Assembly (NCBI GenBank): GCA_029204225.1
Contig: CM055100.1
Location: 33,201,645 to 33,259,644, forward strand
DNA: 58,000 bases
Reading direction: 5' to 3'
From: Diphasiastrum complanatum
Taxonomy: Eukaryota; Streptophyta; Lycopodiopsida; Lycopodiales; Lycopodiaceae
Shown here piece by piece: positions 38,195 through 47,560 of this stretch (positions are counted from its first letter, which is position 1; each line of letters starts with the position of its first letter). The notes below the pieces were generated by a model, which saw only the letters and a list, made by a program, of their open reading frames with translations, had not been told where the DNA came from and made no database searches. Both the position numbers and the translations under genes were made by a program.

Positions 38195-38844
38195 TGTGAA
38201 AAATTGTCAACTACTTTTGTTGGGTTATTGGCATTTTTGGAGGCCAACTTGAAATCTCAACTTAGAGATATTTCATATTTGTCAATAAGGGCCTAAATAG
38301 TGGATTTACTATTTTTGGCAATTAGATAAGTGAATGAGCTCGGGATTTGGACCCATTCTAATTGGCTAATGTTGACATTGCATCTAGAGTAGATTTTCAA
38401 GGTTTTTGATGAAGTATCTAGAAGTTTCCAAATTAGGTCAAGTTTGGGGCAAGTGACCAAATGAAATTTTGAAAGCTATAAATAGCTATACCTACATGGA
38501 GAAATAATCATCATAGTTTTTTTTCTTTGTCAATAATTCAGCTAGACTTGTGTTTCTATGTCCATCTCATGTGTTTCTCTCTTGATATCTTGGTTTTCTA
38601 TGTGTAGAATGTTGATTTCGATCTTGAATCCACACGTGTGAAGTACTGTACTTTACTGTTGTTGTACGGGCATGGACAGTACTAAGTCATATCTAAGTGT
38701 TTATGGTCATATCTTTGTGCATTTCTAAGTTCTAGCATGCATAAAGTAGTGATTTCTATCTTCTAGGTATTTCTAGATGTGCAGCCACATTGGCCCAAGA
38801 TCTCGTTGATCCACTAATGTGTTTTGGACCTGTATTTTTTCACA
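38195..38844 (+). mobile_element. Putative 3' LTR
   Basis: It starts TGTGAAAAATTGTCAACTAC after purine-rich AATAGGGAG and ends near TTTTTTCACA. It contains CACACGTGTGAAGTACTGT at 38631. The TGTGA start and the TTGTCAATAAGGGCC phrase resemble the minus-strand LTR at 25774-26449. No 5' partner is in the window. Confidence 0.6.
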
Positions 38845-39070
38845 CCTGGAACATTTATGTAGATATACTGTCAAGTCCGAATGTCGAGCCGTCATAAGTT
38901 TTGTTAAGATAGTCAAAATTAACATTCAACAATATAAATAAAATAATAGCTATTTGGAGGCCTTTTGTAAGGATATAATGGCAAGTCCTCTTATCAAGTT
39001 GTAGTAACGGTCAGAGTTGACAAGTCATTATATCCATATCATAGGCTAACAAACACCCATTACTATGGTC

Positions 39071-39158
39071 GGGCCATTACAATAAATAATCCGGCCCCGA
39101 GCAGCTCGTGGCCTCCGCCACTTGTTGTTGGGTCCCGGATTATTTATGGTAATGGCCC
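39071..39158. repeat. Inverted repeat, MITE-like
   Basis: Arms GGGCCATTACAATAAATAAT and its partner ATTATTTATGGTAATGGCCC are about 28 bp each, with one or two mismatches, around a 31-bp GC-rich loop. Confidence 0.8.
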
Positions 39159-39596
39159 TCCCAGTGGCCAGTACCTACATAATGAAATCTTACATGAATA
39201 AATGGTCTAGATTGAGTTTGGGGACCACCATTACCTCTAAGGGCATAATAGTAGGATCTCATTTTTTTCTTACAAATTTGATTGTGCAATATTTAGCTCA
39301 AAAGAAAACGTTTTCAAGGATAGAATCTTGAGATTACGTAACTCAATTAAATACGAAAAAAAAATGGGCCTTATAATATGCCCAAAATAAGTTCGGTAAT
39401 TTTCAGCCCAAAATTAAAAGTCTTAAGGATGGAATTTTGAAATTATGTAACCCTCATGGATGGAATCTTGAAGAATAAATAGACCTCATGAATGGATCTT
39501 GAACATACCTAGGCCTCATGGATGGAATAAAAAAAGATTCTTAAAAATAAACTTCTTTTATTTATTTTAAGATCTTCTTGACGTACATTAATAGCG

Positions 39597-39674
39597 ATTA
39601 CCTTGCGTAATTGACGTTCGTCTGATTTTTTTCAAATTACCTTGCGTAATTGACGTTCGTCTGATTTTTTTCAA
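39597..39674. repeat. 39-bp perfect tandem duplication
   Basis: ATTACCTTGCGTAATTGACG onward occurs as 39597-39635 and 39636-39674 without differences, directly before a TC microsatellite. Confidence 0.97.
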
Positions 39675-39676
39675 GG

Positions 39677-40075
<399 letters not shown>

Positions 40076-40675
40076 TAAAGCAAAAAAAACAAAACAAGAA
40101 AGTGCATAAACGCCGATATGTCCGATGATGTATGTGTCGCTCCAAAACCTTGATAATGACATCGGTTCCCGAGGTATCCCCATAAGACTTTCATGTTGTT
40201 TATAGAATGTGTTTTCCAAGGGATATATCGAGGGAGGTCCGTATAACCCCCGGGGGAAGATTGCTCAGATGGCCATGTTCTGAGGGATATATCAAGGGAT
40301 GTCGGTATAACACTGAGGTAAAGGGACTTATTTCCGAGGTTTATTTTGAGGACATCAATATGCAAAAAAAAGTTTAGGGCAGAATGGAGCCAATGTACAG
40401 TCTCCATTCTGCCCTACAAATGGACTCCATCCAACCCCATGAGTATTTTGCTCCACTTCTTATGAAGTCGGTAAACAAAATCATTTGTTCATAATTGTTA
40501 ATAAAAAAAATTGCAAATATTTGAGTTACATTTCATGCACTTAAAGATTGATGAAGGAAACTTATCCTAAACAAATATATATTTACAATGGGTTTCCAAA
40601 CAACCACTATCTAATTCATATTGTTAAATGTCAACTTTATCACATTAATGATAAAAAAGGAAAATTAAAAATCTA

Positions 40676-41583
40676 AGCTTAACCGTTTATTAATTTAAAG
40701 ATTGAAGAATTCTATCCAAAAGAAGATATGTTAATTTGGACTTCAATAATTCACCCCATCTAGGCCTTTGGACTACAATGCTTCAACCCGTCTGGGCCTT
40801 TGTTTTGAATGGTTATATACTACCTCGTCAAAGGTGTAAAACACAAGCAATTTCTAATACTTAGAATTTCACTCAATTTTGAAAGGTGCTATAACCGTGA
40901 TTTCGAACGTTAACTTGCGTTTCAATTGGAATCACTTGTGAGTGACTAGGAAGCAGTGCTGCAGAAAGGCAACTCTACCCTTGAAGAAAATATGCTTTGA
41001 AGGGTATAACCCAGCTTCACCCTTCAAATCATACATTGATTAAATAAGTACCATATAACAAGGGTGTTTTTTGATTAAACCATGCTCTATACACTTATTT
41101 TTAAAAGTTTTCCTAAAACTGAAGGAATGCCCATTTCACTCAATTTCTAGGCTTAACCGTTTAAGAAGATATGTTTATTTGGACTTCAATAATTCAACCC
41201 ATCTAGGCCTTTGGACTACAAAGCTTCAACCTGTCTAGGCCTTTGTTTTGAATGGTTATATACTTCTTCGTCAAAGGTGTAAAACACAAGCAATTTCTAA
41301 TACTTAGAATTTCACTCAATTTTGAAAGGTGCTATAACCGTGATTTTGAACGTTAACTTGCGTTTCAATTGGAATCACTTGTGAGTGACTCGGAAGCAGT
41401 GCTGCAGATTGACAGGCAACTCTACCCTTCAAGAAAATATGCTTTGAAGGGTATACCCAATTTCACCCTTCAAATCATACATTGATTAAATAAGTACCAT
41501 ATACCAAGGGTGTTTTTTAATTAAACCGTGATCTATACACTTCTTTTTAAAAGTTTCTCTAAAACTGAAGGAATGCCCATTTC
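40676..41583. repeat. Tandem direct duplication, offset about 443 bp
   Basis: GCTTAACCGTTTA through GGAATGCCCATTT occurs twice (about 40676-41136 and 41151-41583) with a few percent divergence and small indels. Inside each copy ACCCTTCAAG...CTTTGAAGGGT forms a short hairpin. The second copy ends about 680 bp upstream of the peptide-precursor ATG. Confidence 0.92.
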
Positions 41584-42108
41584 TTTTCCTTTCACATTTG
41601 AAAGGTGCATTATTTAAATGACTTCCATTTGAAAGGCAAAAGGCCTAGGTGATAAGGGGTCAAAACTTAGGCCTGGACTCCAACCACGGGGCGCCAGGAC
41701 CCAAAGTATGTTGACCAAAGCAAACACATCTCAATAGAGTACTAAACTCACCTGTTCCTAGTTGTTGTTTACCCTGCGACTCAGCAGGCCGGAAGCTCAT
41801 GATCCTTCGGGAGAGTAACGAGAGGGAGACTGGAGTGTGTACCCAGGCTGGCTTTCAATTCAGCGCAGTTGCTGTCTTGATCTCCCAAGGCTGCTTCAGG
41901 ACTAATTGTTCCATATTCTTGCACGAAGGTGACGAGGTGCTTCTCTTTTCTTCATTCCTTCCTTCCACTTTGAAAACTATTGGAAATCAAAGGCTCCTAC
42001 TTCCTTGCAACCCCGTGTTCATGCCAGTCCACGCTCAAGTGCTAAAATGGAATACAAAATTTCAACAAGCAACTCACAATTCCTTGCTGGTTAAGCAAGA
42101 GCTTGCAA
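41584..42108 (+). promoter_or_regulatory. Upstream region of the peptide-precursor gene
   Basis: The base composition is less AT-rich than its surroundings, and no transposon motif is visible. It contains TTGACC (41711-41716), a W-box core. A 128-codon ATG frame (41799-42185) overlaps but is not recognisable and is probably chance. Promoter function is inferred from position. Confidence 0.35.
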
Positions 42109-42116
42109 TATATAAA
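42109..42116 (+). promoter_or_regulatory. TATA box
   Basis: TATATAAA lies 150 bp upstream of the ATG at 42259. It would place transcription start near 42140 and give a 5' UTR of about 115 bp. Confidence 0.55.
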
Positions 42117-42258
42117 TCAGCAGCTATCCCAAGGATGTCTTCATTACAGTACGCATACATTCTTCACTACTCGGGGTTGCATTGAAAACAGTATCTGTAA
42201 CAATACAATTCTTTACTACTCTTTAGTAGCTCCCGCACCAGGAAAGAATCAATCCAAA

Positions 42259-42918
42259 ATGCTGCTTGAATTTCACTCGGTGAAGGTAAAATACAGAAAC
42301 TGTCTTCTGATTGCCCTTTTCCTAATGGCTACCATGATCTTTGGCGTCGATTGTATCAGGCTCTCTCAAAAGAACTTCAACTCCCAAGCCTGTGAATCAA
42401 ACAATTGTATCGAGCTACCAATAACTTTTCAGAAGATAATTCAGAAATTGAGCGGCCCAGGATCCGGTCCCAGTTCTCCAGGAAACGACTTTATTAATTC
42501 AAGCAGAAACAAAAAAACCGCTTTTGAAGCTGCTAGTCAAACTGTTACAGAGAACTCTCACAACCCTTCTAAAGCATCATCAAGCTTGTCGTCTGAAAAG
42601 CATGGTGGACAATCTTCAGGTCTGAGCACACCAGGGAATGCTGTGATCTACACCAGTAACAAAGCAGCAGTCACCTCGTCTGGTAAAAGCGGTCAACCAT
42701 CTGCCCCGAGCACACCAGGAAATTATGCCCTGATTTACTCAAACAGTAAGGCAGTAGTCACTTCGTCTCGTAAAAGCGGCCAACCGTCTGCTCCGAGCAC
42801 ACCAGGGAATGCTGTGATTTACTCCACTAATAAAGCGCTGCTTACTTTGTCTCGGAAGAGTGGTTCACCATCTGCTCCGAGCACACCAGGGAATGCTGTG
42901 ATTTACTCCAGTCATTAA
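42259..42918 (+). CDS. Secreted multi-repeat peptide precursor (CEP/IDA/CLE-like)
   Basis: ATG at 42259 gives 219 residues; it is the first ATG after the TATA box. Residues 15-32 (CLLIALFLMATMIFGVDC) form a signal peptide core. The rest is hydrophilic, Ser-rich and without domains. Five repeats follow: SGPSSPGN (69-76), SSGLSTPGN (119-127), PSAPSTPGN (147-155, 176-184, 204-212). The last ones are 28-29 residues apart, each preceded by a basic S-(R/G)-K-S-G and followed by A-(V/L)-I-Y-(S/T). PSAPS-x3-N matches the IDA core, P-S/T-x-P-G-N the CEP core and P-S-G-P-x4-N the CLE spacing, but the final His or Arg of those families is absent. Small secreted peptides of this type are processed, Pro-hydroxylated and sensed by receptor kinases; that function is inferred here. 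TAA at 42916 cuts two further units. No intron is visible. Confidence 0.7.
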   Translation: MLLEFHSVKVKYRNCLLIALFLMATMIFGVDCIRLSQKNFNSQACESNNCIELPITFQKIIQKLSGPGSGPSSPGNDFINSSRNKKTAFEAASQTVTENSHNPSKASSSLSSEKHGGQSSGLSTPGNAVIYTSNKAAVTSSGKSGQPSAPSTPGNYALIYSNSKAVVTSSRKSGQPSAPSTPGNAVIYSTNKALLTLSRKSGSPSAPSTPGNAVIYSSH

Positions 42919-43149
42919 GCAGTATTCCCTTTGTCTCGGAAAAATGGTCCATCATCTGGTCCGAGCACTCCAGGGAATGCTCTAATAAACTCAGATAGTA
43001 TGAGTTCGAACAAAAACGCTGATCAGCTGCCTTCGAGCCTCCGTAGTTTTCATGGCAGGGAGGCATCAACTTTGGAGCCAGCCTTACGATGGGATAAGGC
43101 TGGGCTTCCTTCGGGGCCTAGCGTGCTTGGGAATACTGCGATGTACTGA
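42919..43149 (+). pseudogene. In-frame continuation of the peptide precursor after TAA
   Basis: Without a frame change the sequence continues AVFPLSRKNGPSSGPSTPGN, whose unit is again exactly 28 residues from the previous one. It ends with AGLPSGPSVLGNTAMY and a TGA at 43147-43149. The stop stands where the other repeats have Lys (N-K-A-V versus H-stop-A-V), a single A-to-T change. The extension has the same composition and repeat design, so the stop is a recent mutation, an allele, or a site of readthrough. The full frame would be 296 residues with seven units, the last at the C-terminus, where single-unit peptide hormones carry theirs. Confidence 0.65.
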
Positions 43150-43455
43150 GTTGAAAATCTTCAAGAGGACTGTTCTAGTTTGCTACCTCATCAAGAAGGG
43201 CGAACTAAAAATGGAGATTATTGTTCTATATCCACATTCAATTGCTGGAAAGCTGAAAAAATGTCTCCAACTTTTCAGTTTAGAGATGACTCTCCCAATC
43301 GTGCCCACACCCACAATGACCAATTATGGAACATAATTATGGGGTGGCCGCACATGAGGAAGAAGTATCTTCATGGGATATCGACATCACACAAAGCCTA
43401 TCGTTTCTACGATGTCGACTCGAGCCAAATCACTGTTAGTCTAGAGTACTCCTAG
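43150..43455 (+). pseudogene. Copia integrase C-terminal scrap
   Basis: STSHKAYRFYDVDSSQITVS (about 43380-43440) corresponds to the integrase end motif also seen at 6290-6340 (TSHKAYRIYDVETGQISVS). Upstream, KAEKMSPTFQFRD is unassigned. It marks the 3' limit of the peptide gene region. Confidence 0.6.
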
Positions 43456-43847
43456 AATTTAGGATACAGTCACTGCTGTGGACATCGTGCTCGCTTGTAG
43501 ATTTGTCACCTTTCGACTTTATGCCTAAGTTGCAAGTGCACACGTTCTTGATTTCAAACCTCTCAACATGTGTATATATACATATAAGGATGAATATAGA
43601 CTCTCTATTTTTTGGTGGCTACATTTGATTTATCTTTTGCTTAAAGAATTGCTTTGACATCGTAATTCATGTGTAAGTTCATGGGTACAACACTTTCTAC
43701 CATTTAAGTGCTGATGTGTACTTCAACCTTTGTAGTCTTCTTAAGAAGGTTATGGGCGCACTATACTCATAATTGGTAATTAGTGTCCCTTTAATTTCTA
43801 CTTTCCATTTTGCTTTCTAGAAAGTGCCCTCAACTTATTGTTTAAGA
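43456..43847. other. Unassigned intergenic DNA
   Basis: AT-rich, no recognisable frame. Confidence 0.4.
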
Positions 43848-44090
43848 TCCAAGAATTGAAAAGCATGGCTACTACAATCATGATGAAAAACAGTAAGAAA
43901 AATGAAAGAGAACAACTAATTGACTTGGAGTTGAAAAAAAATGCACTTAATCCTGAGTGGCATGGAGAAATGTGGGTTTGATGAGGGGGGACAACCTAGG
44001 GATCTTGCACACATGGTCATGATCAAAGAGGAGTACTACAACATTTTAGCACCTTTCAAAGGGAAAATTTTGAGGTTTCTTCAAAGAAAA
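43848..44090 (+). other. Exon-like frames, unknown
   Basis: Two open stretches in different frames: NEREQLIDLELKKNALNPEW (43900s), ending HGEMWV, and GGQPRDLAHMVMIKEEYYNI, LAPFKGKILRFLQRK (43980-44090). The charged, helix-like composition suggests exons rather than chance. They could belong to the methyltransferase-like remnant downstream, but this is a guess. Confidence 0.25.
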
Positions 44091-44600
44091 TAAATAAATA
44101 AATACACGACTTCCATCGGTATTTATCCCGTTACATTAGTCAAAACCATCACCTCAAAATGTACAATGACATTTGAGATTTATCTCACTAGAAGGTTTTC
44201 GAAGAAAAGGCATGCAGATGAGGGAAACCGCAATATAATGCATCAATAGATAATACATTAAGCTATCAACTAAATATCAAATGAATCAAATTAAATGTGA
44301 ATTTACCTTTACTATTGTATCTCCATTGTTTTGCAATCTTTGCTTTTCCTTTTGCGTGCACTTGATCTTTCAATCCTTTGCAATGAAAGCTCTTTTTTCA
44401 TTATTCATATCCAAGCCTACATCACAAACAAAAAAGATCATAAAACTTATGATCACAAAACACATACTATTAACATCCATCAATGAACTAAAAACGCTAA
44501 ACACTATCAATACTCTCACTCACATTCATCCCCATCTCATCCTCACTCCCATCTATACTCTCTTTTTATCTTTCTCACACAACAAAAAAAAGGAAGTCAA
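44091..44600. other. Unassigned intergenic DNA
   Basis: AT-rich with a C-rich, T-rich patch near 44520-44600. No supported feature. Confidence 0.4.
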
Positions 44601-44639
44601 CCTCTAATTTAGGAGTGAACCACATTTTGGTTCGCGCCA

Positions 44640-44850
44640 AATGTTTTTTTTTTTGGTCAAAAAATTTGTGTGGATTATCCACGCGTGGATAATCCACGCA
44701 AAATCCATAGACTTAATCGCGCCGATCTGCTGCCAAAAATGACACTTGCGTGGAACATCCAATTGTAGATAATCCACGCGACCGTATCCACGCGTATATC
44801 CATGCCTATCCACGACTATATCCACGCAAATTTTTTTTTGCCCACACCTC
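44640..44850. repeat. Palindromic CCACGCGTGG repeat block, second copy
   Basis: A 28-bp perfect palindrome at 44670-44697 is centred on CCACGCGTGG. Related half-sites ATCCACGCG and TATCCACG recur to about 44830. It corresponds to the block at 3657-4010. Confidence 0.7.
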
Positions 44851-45043
44851 CTCCTTTGTATTGTGTGTGGATATTTGCATGGATATTGCTACATGTGTTC
44901 TTGTGAGAGCACACCCACGGAGCTAAAAACATGATGTGGTGAGTTTTACTTGATAATGTTTTGAGAACATAAAGTAAATTTATTTGCTTACAAATATATT
45001 TTCCAAACAAAGAAATATATTTGCTTATAAATATATTTTCTGC

Positions 45044-45133
45044 AGGCACAAAACATATATAAGCTATGCACCAAGGTCGAGACTTTTGAGGCACAAAACA
45101 TATATAAGCTATGCACCAAGGTCGAGACTTTTG
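45044..45133. repeat. 45-bp tandem duplication within an exon-like frame
   Basis: AGGCACAAAACATATATAAG...GAGACTTTTG occurs twice in succession without differences. Read in the exon frame it duplicates 15 codons (AQNIYKLCTKVETFE), so the frame is preserved. Confidence 0.95.
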
Positions 45134-46890
45134 AGTTCAACTTTGATGGTTTGGAAAAGAAGCGTGTAAGGGCTCATTGCAATGAAGACTGTAGCAACGT
45201 CTTCAGTTTTCTTGCCCTGACATGCAAGTGAGGCAGATTGAGGGGTCTTGCGCTCTTGTCAACCCTTACCAAAAGCCTCAATGTCTAATAAATAGGTTGA
45301 TTACCTTATTTTAAGACCAGGATGAATGGCTACTGGATCTATTTGGTAGAACAGGTTGTCGTTACATTTTAACATTGATTTATTTTTCAAATACTATTGT
45401 GAATATGAGTCATAAAAATGCATCGGTTTATGTAGGTACTACGACATTACGTGCTGTAAAATCTCGAAGAAATTGCGTAGCCCTAGAACTTGATGAAACC
45501 CACACGCGGTATATTGAAATGCGCGTGGCGGCTCTCATGAGCTTCCAAACGAAGATCAGGAGGTTGGATGTCGAGCTCTTGCTTTGAATGATAAGTTTCA
45601 AAATGCATCTTTGGAGCCCATGCCTCCGATTCATTGTAAGAAAGCTGAATTGGGAGGTTTAGCCAACAGAATTACTTTAGATGAAGAGACAAATACTTCA
45701 GATGAAGTTATTGCATCCCAAGAGGATAAAACGACCGAAAAAGATGACCAAGTTTTAGATGAATATCTTGATTTGATACATTTCAAGGCCTTTTGAATAT
45801 TTGTATTGAACAAATATTATTCAATATAACAATTGTTTCGTATCGATTATTGTGTGAATAAGTGTGAGTTTTATGAAATTATTATTAAGATAATCTTGTT
45901 ATAGTCAAAAAAATTTCTTTATTGCAATCATTAATATGGTCATGTCATAGTAGCATTAGAATAAAATTTGATTACACTACAATGTAAATTACTTTCTTAC
46001 TACATATTTACAAATTTCATTGTGTCTTGCACATATTTTATATTAGCATTTTATTAACAAATGACGTAAATGATATTATTTTTTGATTTATATCAAACAT
46101 CAGCAGTTTAAAAATGAAATATTTTTGAAGACATTATAAAACTTATTTTTGAACATAAGTTTGTTTTTAGTATTTTTCTAAAACATTGAAGTCTTTTAAA
46201 AGTGCAAAATATAGACCAATTTTAAAATTTAATTAATGTCGTTTGAATGATCTAACAAAAATTTTGCATAGTTTCTAATTTATCTGGAATTTGTTATTAG
46301 CAAGAATATTTTAACTGATAAAAATTATATAAGTTTTAGGAACTTTACTTTTGAAAATATGTGATTTTTAAAAATGGTGAGAATAAATGTGTTTTAAAAA
46401 ATAGCTTGCACAAAAACCATGTTTTATTTATTTAATGCATTTTTTTTTTCACTATTTTTGATATTCCTTAAGGAGAACCTAGCAATATTAGCCACTCAAT
46501 TTAGTTATTCAATTTATGTATTTATTTATCAAAACTCTTTGATCACAATTTTTTTGGTTTATGCGAAAATTAGTGGTACACCGGTCTCCCACGAAAGAGG
46601 AGTATGAGTACTATGAATATCGAAATTATACTCAATCCCTCCTCAAATTATTGGAGAGGCAAGGTGTTAGAGTCGATTGAGATGGTGATTAGGTAAGGCG
46701 TGGAACAAATTTGAACTCTATTTTATTCGTGTAGTCTCTCACTCTTGCACATTTCTCTGTCTTCATAAACTCATCATTGTCTCATGCTTGGTGTCGTGTG
46801 CAGGCACCGCAATCCCCACTTTGGGAATAGGATGCAAAGTTGAGTGACAATGGCCAAGAGTTTGAAAGCGACTCAACTGGATCTCCTTAG
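45046..46890 (+). pseudogene. N4/N6 DNA methyltransferase-like gene remnant with introns
   Basis: Core evidence: exon 45321-45354 encodes DEWLLDLFGRT plus the first base of a Gly codon. An 81-bp GT..AG intron (45355-45435) follows, and exon 45436-45580 continues with TTTLRAVKSRRNCVALELDE and IEMRVAALMSF. Spliced, this gives D-L-F-x-x-T-G-T-T-x-L-x-A, then R-x-C-x-A-L-E-x-D. This is SAM-binding motif I and the next strand of bacterial-type N4/N6 DNA methylases (D-P-F-x-G-S-G-T-T ... I-E-x-D). An upstream exon-like frame (45046-45227) ends KKRVRAHCNEDCSNVFSFL. Downstream tails (45590-45796, DEETNTSDEVIASQEDKTTE) and exon-like frames at 46576-46693 and 46804-46889 are acidic. Catalytic DPPY/W is not seen. 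Frame mismatches suggest a pseudogene. Confidence 0.55.
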
Positions 46891-47099
46891 AATTTAGATT
46901 TTTTATACATATGCATTTATCATTTCAATTTGTATGATAGTGATTTTGTACAAACTATGGACGTTATAAATAAATTCTGGAATATGGACAGACCACATTT
47001 TTTAAACGTATTGATATATTTAAAACTTATTTTTAGTCTTTCAACGTTAATTTAATTGCATGGAATCGAACTTTGATTATTTTTATTTTTAATCAACTG
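46891..47099. other. Unassigned AT-rich DNA
   Basis: No supported feature. Confidence 0.4.
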
Positions 47100-47330
47100 T
47101 AAGAACAAAGTTTTCGCTTACCAACTTCATAAAAAGTGGTAAACATACTCATGGGATGGATGGAGTCCCATAATACGGCTGAATGGAGCTAGTATATTGG
47201 CTCCATTCTACCCTAATTATTTTGTAGTTGTTGGCACCTCAGAATAGGCCTCAGAGTGAAGACAAATATGAATCTCAGAATAAACAAGAATATTGTCTTT
47301 GGAATAACCCTTGCTATGCCCCCCCCATTG
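47100..47330 (+). mobile_element. DNA-transposon terminus, third copy
   Basis: GCTTACCAACTTCATAAAAA, then GTGGTAAACATACTCATGGG and a hairpin GAATGGAGCTAG / TTGGCTCCATTC (47182-47211), then CCTCAGA motifs. It has the same order and orientation as 2930-3060 but is more diverged. Confidence 0.65.
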
Positions 47331-47560
47331 TGCCTTCCATTACTTTCTATTGTGCATTCTAGCATGCAAATCATGTGCTAAAATAGATACATTGCATTGA
47401 ATTCATCAATAGATACATTTGCATTCCATAGATGTGCATTAAATAGACTGTACATTAAATAGACTGTACATCGCATTGAATACATCAATAGATACATTTG
47501 CATTCAATAGACTATACATTTGCATTCATGAATAAAAAATAGATGCATTCAAAATTTTTG
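47331..47560. repeat. Diverged short tandem repeats of GATACATTTGCATTCAATAG
   Basis: Between about 47370 and 47540 the phrases ATAGATACATT, GCATTGAAT and AATAGACTGTACAT recur four to five times with variation. No coding content. Confidence 0.7.

Noticed and set aside
41799-42185. 128-codon ATG frame upstream of the peptide precursor
   Set aside because: No signal peptide, domain or repeat. It overlaps the TATA box and the likely 5' UTR, so it is probably a chance frame.
42103-42258. N-terminal extension of the peptide-precursor frame to 42103
   Set aside because: It begins with TTG, not ATG, and would hide the signal peptide behind 52 hydrophilic residues. The ATG at 42259 gives a proper signal sequence.
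42259-43149. Extensin or arabinogalactan-type cell-wall protein
   Set aside because: Pro- and Ser-rich, but it lacks SPPPP runs or AP/PA-rich stretches. The regular 28-residue unit with a single conserved core fits a peptide precursor better.
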